Shown here one piece after another: positions 30,273-42,276 of a stretch of 64,000 nucleotides of DNA (the first letter of the stretch is position 1; each line of letters opens with the position of its first letter). The stretch is from Bryum argenteum. Its lineage: Eukaryota > Streptophyta > Bryopsida > Bryales > Bryaceae. Position numbers and translations under genes: made by a program. The stretch is from NCBI GenBank assembly GCA_037043015.1, contig CM073326.1, positions 17,864,345 to 17,928,344 on the forward strand. The letters run 5' to 3'. Under the pieces are notes generated by a model. The model searched no databases, was not told the DNA's origin, and saw only the letters and a list, made by a program, of their open reading frames with translations.

Positions 30273-32330
30273 GCTGCCCTGTCCTCCCGCTTCTCCTGTT
30301 TGTAGTCAATTAGACACAGGAGCAAACATTTTGTTAGGTGGTTTGTCTACTTGACAAGTGCTCATCCTTATCCGTGTCAATTTGACCTCCTTAATTCGAT
30401 TTTATATCTTCTGTCAATTTGACACGATTTTTAGCATCTTTATCCATTTCGATTGTCTATTAGATTCGTTTTCGAACATTCCTCATTCAACAGTATGTGA
30501 ATTAGACTCGTACAATACACACATTGCTTGTCAACTGGACTTCAGCCTAATTGGATCATGTCGTTCGACATCCTTCACATGGTCAATTGGTCTTTTACAA
30601 CAGCTCATTCATTCAAACTTTCATTGTCAATTAGACTTTGAGATTGGTGTGTTCTTTCCTTACTTACCTGTGGTATTATTTTCCTGTTTTACAGCTACTC
30701 TCGACATTGTGAAAATTCAGAAGTGTTACTTGAAAATTTGAAAGAAAAACAATTGCCAATCCATTGCACAAAAGTTAGTTAGGCATGTATATTACTCAAT
30801 TACTCAGGTCAAATGGACTCCTCCTTGTCAATTCCACGTTCATGCATTTTATTTGTCAATTTGACACTCATCAGCATACAACGGCCTCGGTTCTTTGATT
30901 TCTTTTGTCCATTTGACCTCTTATTTTACAATAATCAACACAGCATGTAGACCTTTTCTGTCCATTTGACACCAATTCATGATCTCCCATGCATTATCCT
31001 CTAATTAGGTCCATTTGACAGTTTCTTCTTACTTACACCTTCGACCTTCCTATTACAGCACAGTCTATTTGACGTTCACACCTAACACAATTTTTACACC
31101 GTATGACACACTGTTTATTTGACCTAATTCCTTCGCTCTTCGTTCTTTACCATTTCATTCACAGTCTACTCAACTTCCAAAACTTTGCTTCTCGCATCAA
31201 GACATCAGCTTTCTTTCTGGAAAACTTACCTTCTATGTCACGCCACTCACATGCAGCAAGCAAACCTTGTTCTCCTCGCCTTGGTCGACTTGACTCCCTG
31301 GTCCAGTCGACTCGACCTCCTGTTCGTTTTGCGAGTACTCCCACTCAGCGGCAGCGCGTGTCCACTTGACACTTAGCAGGCCGCGCGAGTCAACACAAAC
31401 AACAACACGAAACACACAAAGGAGCAAAAACACGAAGGAGTGGAAGGAGCGGAAGACTCAAACTGAATGCACAGTGAGGGCGGGAGACTCAAGAAGGAGG
31501 TGGTTTTAACAAGGTCATGAAATCATGATCGTTTGGTGGCGGCGCATGACGCCGTAACTGCCAGTCTATTCGACCCCACTAACCCCAGTTAGTCAATTTG
31601 ACCGGCCACCAGTATACTTATCATGATTACTTTGTTGATTTAACCATTTGTATTGTTATTATTATTTTTAATCATTTGTGTTAAGTCTATTTGACAATAT
31701 CCTTTTGTTTAATGATTAAGTCTTTGTAGACAAAATCTAGAGTTTTTATTTTCTAACTTACTTTGTTAGTCAAAGTTTAGTATTCTAATATTTTAGAATG
31801 TTTGAAATATTCACAAAATTTAGATAATTAAGACTTAAAAGTAGTGGGTATCCCTAATCCTTTTCTTAGTTAGGACTATTTGGTGTCTAAAATTGGAAGA
31901 TCTTTCTTGTTTTTTACATTTCCTTGGTTTATTACTTATTTATTGCCCACTCTCTTTGTAAGTCTAAATTCTAATATTTGTCCTTATAAGAGATTATGCT
32001 ACTTCTTCTAGTTAATCCCATAATTACATCTATTTTCCTTGGGGTTAAAACTTTCTTTATACTATAAAGTTCATCATGGCTTGACTTCTATTTACTTCAA
32101 ATCACTTCAGAAACACTTTATAATTACTTTTATAAAGAAGGTTCTAACATAATGATTCCACTTGCTCTAACTTTTCTTGCTATCCGATTGACTTTGCTAT
32201 AATTAATGCATCATTGATTACTTTACTTATACGTCTATTTGACTAAAATTTAAAGAGTTTAATTTAAGATATTTTAATGTTTGGGGTTAAGTAACTTAGA
32301 TTTTTCATAATTTTAAATTTGTTATTTATT
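30273..32330. other. Motif-rich non-coding segment between coiled-coil gene and pol of element C
   Basis: No convincing exon is seen. On the - strand this is upstream of the coiled-coil gene, so it should contain its promoter and leader. From 30305 to 31602 it has the densest GTCNANTNGAC sites (18, some 30-50 bp apart, two overlapping at 31301/31306); two more lie at 31685 and 32233. The part 31610-32330 is A/T-rich. Confidence 0.55.
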
Positions 32331-32368
32331 AGCCCCCCTCTTTAAAATATAACTTGTCCTCAAGTTAT
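32331..32368 (-). promoter_or_regulatory. Polypurine tract of element C with adjacent hairpin
   Basis: The - strand reads ATAACTTGAGGACAAGTTAT (a perfect 8-bp-arm hairpin) and then TTTAAAGAGGGGGGCT. A TTGAGGACAA sequence before the polypurine tract is common in plant Ty3 elements. The bases after it (AATAAATAAC) do not start with TG, so the LTR start is mutated or shifted. Confidence 0.6.
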
Positions 32369-32550
32369 GTATAGTTTTAGACGATGACCATTATAACGCG
32401 TTTGATGAACGTTTCCCGCAAAGTCCTGAATTTCATCTGAACCATTTGGATAGCTTTTTAAGACTCTATATGGGCCAAACCATCTCATTTTAAATTTTCC
32501 CGGAAATTTTTGGAATCTACTATCATAAAGTAAAACCAAATCATTTTCTT

Positions 32551-33612
32551 TTAATTCCTTTGTCCCAAGTTTACTATCATAGTAGATTTTCTATGTTTTT
32601 GTATGGCTAGCATATTTAAATATGCTTGAGCCCTTGATTCATCCAATTTTTCTAACATTATATATCTTTGCTTTAAAGAATCCTGGTCTCCTAGTCTTTC
32701 TTCTATGGCAATTCTTAAGGACGGCAATTCTAATTCAATAGGGAGTATGGCTTCTTGACCATAAACCAAATTGAACGGTGTGTCCTTAAGAGTAACTTTA
32801 TAGGCAGTCCTATAAGCCCAAAGTGCGTCTAATACACGACTATCCCAGTCCGTAGTTGACCCTTGTACAGTTTTTGTAATAATCTTACACTAAATGCCGT
32901 TAGTTTTCTCGGTTTGTCCATTAGATTGGGGGTGATAAGGTGTAGATGGTCTATGTTTTATAAGATATTTTGTAGTCAACTCTTCTATAGTTTTATTCAT
33001 GAAATGTGTACCTCTATCACTCACCAATTCCTTTGGACAACCAAAGCGAGTTATTATATTTTCATACAAGAATTTGGCTACGGTTTCTGCATCATCCTTT
33101 TTAGTGGGGATGGCCTCTGCCCATTTTGTGACATATTCCGTAGCTACAAGAATATATCGTTTTTGGCCATAACGGCTAGGGGGTTTAATTGGGCCTACAA
33201 AGTCTATACCCCACTTCTCAAAAGGTACTTGGGCTAGAATTGGGTTTAAGGGCATGGCTTTCGTTGGTGTCGGTTTGCCTACTCTTTGACACGCATCACA
33301 TTTTCGAGCATGAATTGCGGCATCTGAGAACAAGGTGGGCCACCAATACCCGGCCCTTAAGACTTTTTGTGCGGTTACCATTCCTGCGAAATGGCCCCCA
33401 CAAGCGTCATCATGACACGCTTTTAAGACTAATGGTACTTCACTAGGATTCACACATCTTCTTAAGATTCCGTCTTTGCCTTGCTTATACAGAACCTTAG
33501 CAATTATTGTATAAGGTTGAGCTTTATAAGCTAAGTTTTGCTTCTGCTTTTTGTTATAGTCTAAAGGAAAAGTGTTAGTGGTCAAATAATGAATAACATC
33601 GGCATATTCCAA
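32551..33612 (-). pseudogene. Integrase of element C, with stop codons
   Basis: An open frame on the - strand from 33612 to 32890 contains the HHCC zinc domain (HDDACGGHFAGM; CDACQRVGK), GIDFVGPIKPP, TKWAEAIPT, VSDRGTHFMN and QTEKTNG, giving the D-D-E catalytic set. It ends at a TAG at 32890-32892; the C-terminal part (MVYGQEAILPIELE) is found again at 32769-32551. It would insert element DNA into the chromosome. Close relative of the element A integrase, but this copy is broken. Confidence 0.75.
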
Positions 33613-34188
33613 TGGAATAATGTCAACGTTAAAAATGTGCGCATCGGGAAAGCTATCATCTATAGGCTCGGATTTACTTCTTTACTTATTCTAGACAAAA
33701 ATCCGCATTACCATGTTGTCTTCCGGTCTAACATTAATTGTAAAATCAAATTCTTGTAATAGCAATACCCAAACGTGCTATTCTCCCACTAAGTTGAGGT
33801 TTATTAATCATATACTTAAGAGCATCATGATCAACATAAAAATTAAATTTATATCCCAATAAATAATGTCTATACTTTTGAACCGAGTAAATCATCCCTA
33901 AACCTCTCGTTCGCTCACCATGAGAATAATTCCTTTCACCGCACTCAATTGCACCGCTAGCAAAATAAATTGGTCTATCACGACCCTTATCATCTTTTGG
34001 CTTAGCACACTACCAATGGCTACATTTGAGGCATCCACATAGACTTCAAATATTTTATTCCAATCGGGGGGGAATTAGTACGGGAAATTTGTAGTAAGCC
34101 TTTTCTTAAGTTTATTAAAGGCCTTAGTGCACTCCTCCGTCCGGACTCCGGCATTTTGTTTGTTTGGTTAAATGAGTCAACGGGTGTG
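33613..34188 (-). pseudogene. RNase H remnant of element C
   Basis: No long open frame, but pieces on the - strand still read as RNase H in changing frames: EVYVDASNVAIG (first acidic site), RPIYFASGAIE, RNYSHGER and FYVDHDALKYMINKPQLSGRIAR. Several frameshifts and stops separate them. Confidence 0.6.
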
Positions 34189-36811
34189 CTATTTGAGCAA
34201 AGAAATAAATATGGCGGCGGTAGTAGCCCGTACCTCCCAAAAATGACTTAACATCGGTAATATTTTTGGAATTTCAATTGCTAATATTGCCTTAACCTTA
34301 TCCGGGTCTCTGACAATACCGTCTTTAGACACTATATGTCCTACAAGACGTCCATAAGGTACTATAAATTCGGATTTAGCCGCGTTTATAGAAATGCCAT
34401 ATTCTTGGCATTGCTCAAAACATTTTCTTAAACACTCCCCATGTTCTTCCTTTGTGCTAAAAACACAAAAATCATCTAGAAATATTTCAATAAATTTTCG
34501 CATATATTTTTGAAATGCTATAGTCATAACCCGTTGGAATGTAGCAGGGGCATTGCACAAACCAAATGGCATGACGTTATAGGCAAATGTGCCCCAATCA
34601 GTTGTAAAAGTTGTTAAAGGTCTATCTTCTGGGGCAATTTGAACCTGATTATACCCAGAAAATCCATCTAGAAAAGAGTAACATTCATGCCCAGCTACTG
34701 CATCTAATATTGCATCTGTAAAAGGTAAGGGAAAATAATCTTTCCGAGTTACACTGTTTAACTTTCTAAAATCCTGACATATCCTTAATTTCCCATTCTT
34801 TTTTGGTACAACAACGATGGGAGAAACCCATTCGCTATATGGTACAGAATATATAAACCCACATTCTAATAATTTGTCAATTTCTTCCTTGACTAGTAAT
34901 GAATATTTGGGGTTCATCCTGTATTGTCTTTGGCGTACAGGTTTAGTGTCAGGTTCTAGGATTATGCGGTGTTGACAAACATGTGCAGGGATCCCTTTCA
35001 AGTCCGTATATGTCCATGCAAATGCAGTTTGATACTTTTTGAAAAATTTAAACCATTGATCCCTTTCTTTTGGGCTTAAGTTTTCATAAATCCTTATGGT
35101 TTTTGAATTTTCGGGTGTTCCAAGTTCCATGTCAATACAAATACTTTTGGGTGATTTTAAATTTTTTAACACACTATGAGACATATTGTCTAATAATTCC
35201 TCTGAATCGGTTAAGTAAGGGGGTTCCTCCTCAGATTCCTCCTCCACCTTAACCGTATAAACCGGAGAATTCTGCCATGCTAATATAGCTGCATCTGAAT
35301 CCTCCCCGTTTAAAGGGTTGTAATATTCTCCCGGTTTTAAGGTTTTAACTATGGTTTCCTCTTTACCCACTTGATTTGTGGTTTTATCTTCTTCTATGCT
35401 ACCCGTAGAGTACTCAGAGTTTTCCTCTTGAGTTTCCCCGTGGTATTTGGCTGGGTACATAGGTATTGTAATTTTGTCTTTTCCCCTGCCTAAGGTTATT
35501 GTGCCTTTACCCCAATCATCCCTAGCTTTTGCTAAATACAACCAAGGTCGGCCCAAAAGTACCGGATAGGCGGCGATAGGTTCACTAATTTTAAAGACTA
35601 TATAGTCAATTCTATAGTTCAACCCTCCTATCATTGTAAGAATTTGTTTAAGCACTCCCAAGGGTTTAACCCTTCGTTGGTCGGCCATTCTTAAAATTAT
35701 AGGAGTGGTAGTCATGGTTTGTAAGCCTAACTCCTCCATAGTATCTAGATTCATTAAATTTACACTAGACCCACCGTCAATTTGAGCATTTTCAATCAAA
35801 GTCCCATCTATAAAAATATCTATGGTTGGTGCACCAGGATCTATAGAAATATCATGTACCTCGACTATTTTTGGACGTTTCTTAACCAACGAGGAGCTAA
35901 GTTCGCTCCTACATTGGGGGGAAACGGCCAATAATTGCCTTAAGGATATTTGAGGTTGAATACTATCCATATTTGTAAGGATGTTATAAGGGTTCATTCC
36001 TACCATAAGATTCATGATTCTATTATGTTTTCTCTTTTTTGTGGTAGGGAGAATTTCTCTTATAGTTTTCTTAATTATTTTCCTAGGTGGTTTGTAGAAT
36101 GATGGTTGTGTTAAGGGAGCCATTTGCTCTTGATTTAACACTTTCAATGGATCTTCCTTAGGCAAATTTTCATTTATATTAGACTGGTCTAAATTGACAT
36201 TTCGAGGTGTTTCTATAATAGGTGGTACATGTGTATTGTTAAGTTCGTCTACGGTTTTGGGTGTAGTATTTGGTACCAAGGGTTCATTAATGATTTGATT
36301 GCCTTTTAATTTCGTCCATTCTTTAGGGGTAGATAATTGTCTCTTAACTGGTTTTCTATAATCGGTGTCTGAGCTACTTTCTTGATTGGATTCAAGATTA
36401 ATTCCTCTCTCCCGTGCTTTGGACCTAGTGACTACTTGACAATCCTTATCATCAAAGAAATTGGTTGTCCTTAAAACACAATTGACCTCTTGAATTTTTT
36501 CAGGGTTTGAGAATTGCACTTGTTTAACCGGTTCCGGTGCTCGACAATCCTCAGCCAAATGGCCAGGTTTCTTACATTGTCTACAAAACAAATCGTATCC
36601 TGTTTCTTTCTTAGGTGCAGGACAATCTCTTGCAAAATGTCCTAGTTGCCCGCAATTGTAACACTCCAAAGTTCTACCTCTATTGTTCATCCCTGGCTTC
36701 CTAGGGTTAATGTTGGATGTTGGTCCATTCCAACTGGTAGAGGCGTTATTCCACCTTGTCCCACCGTCTCCCGGTTTATAAGGGAGTCCGTTGTTAGGAC
36801 GGGTGAACGGA
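34189..36811 (-). pseudogene. gag C-terminus, protease and RT of element C
   Basis: One long frame on the - strand enters from unit 2 at 36811 and runs to 34189. It holds two zinc knuckles ([14 protein letters not shown] and [14 protein letters not shown]), a linker, protease ([31 protein letters not shown]) and RT ([25 protein letters not shown] at the catalytic site; [12 protein letters not shown]). The frame is lost near 34250, just after RT. The capsid half of gag and the primer site are absent because the sequence switches to the terminus of mobile unit 2. The continuous frame across the junction into 37125 is accidental. Confidence 0.75.
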
Positions 36812-36880
36812 GGGGAAACCACCGGTGTGAGCGTTGAGCGGTGAGCGGTGAGCGGTGAGCGGTAAAGTTTGAGCGGTAAG
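36812..36880 (-). repeat. Terminal heptamer repeats and 3' terminus of unit 2
   Basis: On the - strand: ACCGCTC at about 36872-36878, then four tandem ACCGCTC units, AACGCTC, CACCGGTG and GGTTTCCCC, ending at 36812. Same order and spacing as 6176-6241; beyond it the two loci have no similarity (CCACCCCC at unit 1, TCCGTTCA at unit 2). Confidence 0.6.
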
Positions 36881-37791
36881 GAAAAAAAAAATTTAAAGTT
36901 AATGGCCCTATTACCATGGAATGGGTGGTTTAGAATTTTTGAAATGGTCCTTTTTAGGCATAAAAGTACCCAATACCGTGGACATAGGTCATACAATATT
37001 TCATAAATATTCCACATTTGTAAGTTTAAATAAAAGTTAATTAAATTATGGGCTAGCATCATCATGTGTAACCAACACAATTCAAATCGTATCCATAATA
37101 TAAACCGAAATTTGGGATGATCCATTTAGGTAATCAATAAGTTCAATTTATCGACAGTAAGCTTTAGAGGCTAATTAGGGCTGACGTCATCATTTACCTA
37201 TTACACATGTTAGAAATTTATGTAAATGCTTCGGCATATATTATCTGAAAATTATCACTACACGTCGTCTTTCCGTGTCCCCTTGTAAGGTGTACGAAAA
37301 GACATTCACGTGGCATTGCAGTGGTCCGAGTTCGATTCTCCTGGGCCTCGTTTGAGCGTTGCACTGCGTCTTAAATCAGCTATCCTGAGCTATACATATA
37401 CTGCACTATAGCCCCTACCAACATTGGCAAAATTCAATAACACCAATGGAAATAAAAAAAGACCTTCTCAAACTTTTAGTGTGCATTTAGTTTAGAACTT
37501 AAGCATTTACATACACCGGTGCATCGAACTTGGAGTTTAAGAAGTTACATCAAAATTAGGGCTGCCGTCTTTATTACAGGCAAGCATGACTTTAGATTAC
37601 ATTGTAGTGAGAGACTTAGAGTAATACTTGAAACACTTCGTGTAGCTTAAGCTATAAACGATAATCACAATGAATAGATATATAAAACCATATATATTGA
37701 AAAACACAAATACATGCTAAAGCAGTAATAGATCGAGGTAAACGAATACTCTAGTACCATGTCCAGTACCTATCTGATAACAAATCACAGT
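36881..37791. other. 3' flank of the unit-2 gene, non-coding
   Basis: Partly conserved with 5455-6175 in reverse orientation, including the B-box-like GTTCGATTC at 37330-37338 (+ strand) and the AGCCCCTACCAACATTGGC block near 37410. No coding exon seen. Confidence 0.5.
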
Positions 37792-40700
37792 CTAGGCAGA
37801 AGGTGTTGAACCATTAAAGTGCTGATCACACTGATCAGCCTCAAAGTCTATAAACTTAAGCACTCTATTGCTATAACGTCGACGTGGAGTGTCAGAGAGA
37901 ATGGGAGATGGAGCTTGAACAAACTCTTGAGCAAGTTGCTCAGCGTACGACGGTAGGGTGAATTTTGATGGAGGGCTCTTGTAGAGATGAGCGTTGCGAG
38001 TCAATCGCTCCTTCAGACCTGCGATCCTAAAATTGCAAAGAAAGTCAGTCCAACAGATTTTTAAGTGCTAAATAAAAAATCGAGAAAGAGATTTCAAGAT
38101 GGAATTACGCACCAATGAACTTTCGCGGCTTCTTCACGACCGGTTCGTCAGAGTTATAATCCGCGGGAGGGGCAGATTCTCCACTTTCTTCATCATCGGG
38201 AGGACCATTCTTGTAATCGGCTAGCAGACCATCAAAGATTTCTTCGTCAGGTTCCATGGCGATGAGGTGTCGGTTGGAGCGCGCGCAAGCAATGACAGAT
38301 GCACCTACAAAAACAGAAGCCCACGTTAGAAAAGCGAAATGTATAAACGAACTCGAATGTAGTGTTTACGGAAACATTACCTGTACTAGCGCTCCAATCG
38401 AAGACTATACCTCCGTCGTCCGTGAGACAATCGATGAAACACTGAATGAAGGAGGGGTCCTTCTCTCGTGAGCCTCGCCACGGCGTACCGTCCGTACGAT
38501 AACGTAATGTTTCTTTCTCTGCAAAGTTACAGAGGTGGTCTTCCTCATCAGGTACGATTGCCACACCCCCGTATGCGTGTGCCACTTGCCGAGTCTGGAA
38601 CTTCGAAACATACTCTTTACGAACATAGACTTTGATGTGGAAGCAGTGAGTCTGCAAAACACAAGTAAAAATACGTTAACATAGAAGCATAGTCGGAAAA
38701 AATCATGAATCGTGAAATTTAAAATTGGAATCTGTTACGTACCTCTTTCGGTTTGGGTACGGTAGAGGCCATAGGAAGGGGATTATATCCCCACCAGTCT
38801 CGAACCAGACGAAAACCATATGTTGCAGACTCAGAATCGAGAGTACGCTCGATTCTACGACATTTTGGATGCATGAGAAGTATGGCTCCAACGTCCGTCA
38901 AATGATAAGCGGCAAACACGAAGAGGCTCTCAAAGTAGGTTTTGTCACGCCAATTCCAGGATGGAATTTCTGTTGGAGATACACCCGGAACAGGCAAGTT
39001 TTCGGGAGCATCTGCAAAAATGAGATCAATTCCTGGATGCTTGGGTTCATACTCCATCGCCGAACACGGGTACTTACGGTCTTTGCCAATCTGAGATACA
39101 AATCAAATATTAGAAAGTGGCAAATAGATTTACAAGTAAGATTTATAAGTAGGAGATTATAAATGACTAATGTAAGAAATGATACCTTTCTAATGTGCTC
39201 GACAATATCGAGGATTTGCGAATCCCATTTTGCAGTTTTTGACGACTGATGAACCAAATCTCCAATGTTGCCCTTCTCGAGATACATTGGCAGAGTGACA
39301 GAAATTTTTGACGAAGAGCTGCTACCAATGTGATTGGGTTTCGGAAGAGGGCGTTTGGCAAATACTGGCTGGCTGAGGCGACGCGGGGACTGCTGAGAGT
39401 TGTGGTCAACGGTGAATGATTGAGGAGGGGACCTAGCATTCGTAAGTCCACCAGTAGAAAGTTGAGTCAGTCTTCCACTGCGTCGATTTGCATTGTTTGT
39501 CGCTCCCTCTGAAGCCTGAGTCAAATCAGCATCTTCTGGCCCTACAATGTCCTCTGGGGAGGATCAATATCTTCCAAATCTTCGTCCACTTCAACAACAG
39601 GCTCTGCAACAACGTTGCGACGCTTTCGATTTGCGCGAGACTTGGGCACTGCAACTGGTGAAGAAGGAGAAGAGATTGGATCGGATGCGACTGGTATGAT
39701 GGATAGGTCGTCATCGTCGTCGTCGTCAAGCTCCATCGGTACGGAGTCAGTAAGGTTTGAAGCCAGGTTTCGAAGAAGATGCTTCTCCTCTTTGTGCACG
39801 TAGTTGTCGTCGCACTCTAGGAACCATCCACCGGTCGACAATTGGGAGTTTGTAAACCGCTCTTGTTGGGCTGAGGAGAAAAAACTGCGGGGATCATTCG
39901 TCACTGCAACGTCTTCGAACTCCATTGGGATGGAGAACGAAGGTAATGCTCCCTTTGCAACAAGCTCTTGTTTTAAATACCTACAAGAAGATAAACCAAT
40001 TAGAGAGAGAAAATTGAATACGTTGAACTACTTTAAATAATATATTATAGGAAAATGAATACTTACCGGAAAACAAGTCGTTTAATAGTGGCTTTGCCTC
40101 CAGTAATCTTACGAAGATCCGAGCCTTTAATGAACTTCGGACTTGCAGTTGAAGAAAGATAGTTGCCGAACGCCTTCTCCCATAAGAGCAACCTCCACTT
40201 CTCAATGTACTCGGATGGCTTTAGGACAACACTAGACCACTCAATGTTGAGGTTCTCGTTGTCTATTAGATTCTGCAATTCACTTTCAAGTGATTGCTCA
40301 AGCTGAGAATACAGGAAAAATGTTAGTAATTAAGGTAACATATAAACTCAAAATTTGTTATCAGAAAACGAAAATGCGACTTACCTGTGCCCAAAGAGAA
40401 GCACGATGTAAAAAAGAAACCAACGCTTTATCTTTCATGGGGCGTTCTTCCGGAAAGCGAAACGATCGTCGAACTTCGTCTAATGAGTTCCACCATTGCA
40501 GCCACTTTCCCTTGAAATCGGAGTGAACATTGGTAGTGGCCACCATTTGTAAGCGATCGATTGTCATATCGGGTTTCAGGTTCTGGCTGTAATGAGACTT
40601 AATCTGCACATCACAATTACAGTTTTGATTAGAGCAGCAGAACGTAGAGACAGTTAAAGAGCGATAAATCAAAGAACTGAGCAAACTATACCTCTCTCGC

Positions 40701-42136
40701 AAAGACTTTCCCGAGTTTGATATTGGCCACAGCGACCATTTTGTCAAAATTCTTGCCACGTATTAATTTGATTTCAGCCTTGATTGCGTTGTCCATGGCA
40801 CTCCAAACTCCCGGTCCAGTTTGCTTATCCTTTGGAACTGTGGCGTAGTACGTCGCTTTAGCATCGTCGGATTTCTTGGCTAACCTCCTCTATATAACAA
40901 CAAGAACACAAATGAGAAGTTGTTTTAGATAAATTTGAAGAAAAGGAGTCGAGCACATATATAGGGAACGTACCGCATATAGGAATTTTACAAAAACGTC
41001 TATAGTGACAGGATACCAAGTCTCCTTTTTTGCTTTGGCATTTTTACAGATTCTGTAATCTTCGGGAGAAATGAGGTCCTTGAAATCTTCGAGTTTCAAT
41101 TTACCAAACTTCCTCATGCGTTGCAGTTTCGCACACAAACTGTCCTCGACGTGATCATGTTCAGTGGACCTAAAACAGAGAATGAAAGATTTTAAAAATT
41201 GTGTATGATAAAATCATAAAGGAAACAAGTTTTACAGAATTCGACATTCACTTACCAATTAATGTCGTTCATAGCATCGAGGAGGAGATTGCTCTCTCCA
41301 CGGGCATCGAGTACGATGCAATCAACCGAAATGTACCACGAGGGATCATTCTTGTGGTATCTCTCAATATGGCGCATCCACGCAGTAACACGATGGTTAC
41401 CTTCGTAGACATAGAAATATTTGCCACAAAGGTTATGAAGATTTGCATCGGCTCGCAGCGTACTTTCGAACTCTTCATTCGCGGCTGCCCAAAGCGGGTT
41501 CGTCCAAAGTACCTCTTGGGGGTCAACAATTTTTTCTCGGCCTTTTCTATCAAAGGGAGACACGTACATTACCCGATCACCTTCGCGGTATCCCTTGTTG
41601 AACTCATTCTCCAGTTTTCGGACATCTTGTTCAGAGATCGGTCGGACCTTCGGATAACAAACGAGGCGACAAAGTGGAATAAGCATGCGTGATTTTTTAA
41701 CAGGTTTGAAGCGTAACCTGTTGATGATTGCAATGGAATCACTCTTGTGGAGCATTCGCATCTCGTTAGCACTCCATTCGGGATCCTTGTTTTCAAGATG
41801 TGCAGGCATGTGAATAATGCCAACGTTGACACCTTCAGGCAATGTAGATTCTTCATCATCCGAGAGGGATTGGTGTCCATCATGGTCCTCTGTTGGTAGA
41901 TCAATATCTGCAGCTACGAGAAGATTGTCACTTGACACCGCATTGCATTCGCCCTCCACAAGTTGGCGACCAATTGTCGAAGGACTAACTTCAGGAAATC
42001 CAGTTTCCAAGTCTTCAACATTTCTCACACTATCAAGTATGACTTCATCTTCGTCGGAAGATACAATTTGTGGAGGATTAAGAAGAGGCGGGTTGGCTTC
42101 ATCATCTTGAATGAGATGATCTTGAGCTATATTCAT
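37792..42136 (-). pseudogene. ParB-like / methyltransferase-like gene, second copy, one frameshift
   Basis: Exons on the - strand: 42136-41256, 41169-40974, 40889-40692, 40603-40385, 40302-40067, 39980-39186, 39090-38743, 38651-38381, 38304-38113, 38018-37792. Exons 2-5, 7 and 8 have exactly the same lengths as in unit 1 (196, 198, 219, 236, 348, 271 nt), and all junctions are GT-AG. The spliced length is one base short of a whole number of codons: in exon 6 the frame ends at a TAG near 39542 and resumes in another frame just below it, within the variable linker. The ParB-like block (VRPISEQDVRKLE, EGNHRVTAW) and methyltransferase-like block (IDLIFADAPE, FDWSASTG, IAMEPD) are well kept. Either a young pseudogene or a one-base sequence error. 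Confidence 0.75.
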
Positions 42137-42276
42137 CTGGCAGTCCAGAAAACCAAATACAAGACACCACAAAGGTAATGAGATAGGGTCAAGTGAAAAA
42201 TAATATATAAAAAGTATCCCATGATCTTTTAGTAAATAAGTAGATGATAAACATATCATATAATAGAACGATGCGA

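Larger units (their letters stand above)
24078..32243. repeat. Dispersed array of the 11-bp palindrome GTCNANTNGAC (45 copies)
   Basis: By eye I count 45 exact matches: 24078, 26174, 26449, 26489, 26591, 26715, 26785, 26913, 27069, 27167, 27228, 27683, 27816, 27956, 28097, 28391, 28592, 28721, 28875, 29008, 29066, 29130, 29485, 29545, 29609, 30305, 30345, 30376, 30413, 30530, 30626, 30808, 30855, 30907, 30960, 31009, 31063, 31284, 31301, 31306, 31360, 31564, 31592, 31685, 32233. There are many one-mismatch relatives. Eight fixed bases in 8.2 kb predict fewer than one by chance. Copies lie on both sides of and inside the coiled-coil reading frame, in all three frames there, so selection or amplification acts on DNA, not on peptide. 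None was noticed in pol of element C or elsewhere. Confidence 0.85.
24077..36811 (-). mobile_element. Ty3/gypsy retroelement C (Athila/Tat-like), decayed, with long motif-rich 3' part
   Basis: Read on the - strand from 36811: C-terminal gag with two zinc knuckles, protease, RT, a broken RNase H, integrase with stops, a polypurine tract (32331-32346), then about 8.2 kb with a coiled-coil reading frame and many GTCNANTNGAC motifs, ending at 24077 in ...AATTGACA. By analogy with element A this 8.2 kb may be one giant 3' LTR. A second polypurine-like tract at 24635-24650, followed by a TG...CA segment, suggests instead a separate element with a 558-bp LTR. The 5' LTR, primer site and N-terminal gag are missing where unit 2 abuts at 36812. 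Confidence 0.7.

Noticed and set aside
24078..32243. Motif array read as plant W-boxes (TTGAC)
   Set aside because: The right half is often TCGAC, TAGAC or TGGAC, and the left half is equally fixed; the shared pattern is the full palindrome GTCNANTNGAC.
6242..36811. The two inverted gene units as ends of one 42-kb composite transposon
   Set aside because: The units are too diverged to be paired ends of a single recent element, and each abuts a different pre-existing retroelement, so two separate insertions explain the layout better. Not formally excluded.
36812..37125. Apparent N-terminal extension of the element C gag frame
   Set aside because: The first 105 or so codons lie in the 3' terminus of unit 2; the frame is open across the junction by accident.
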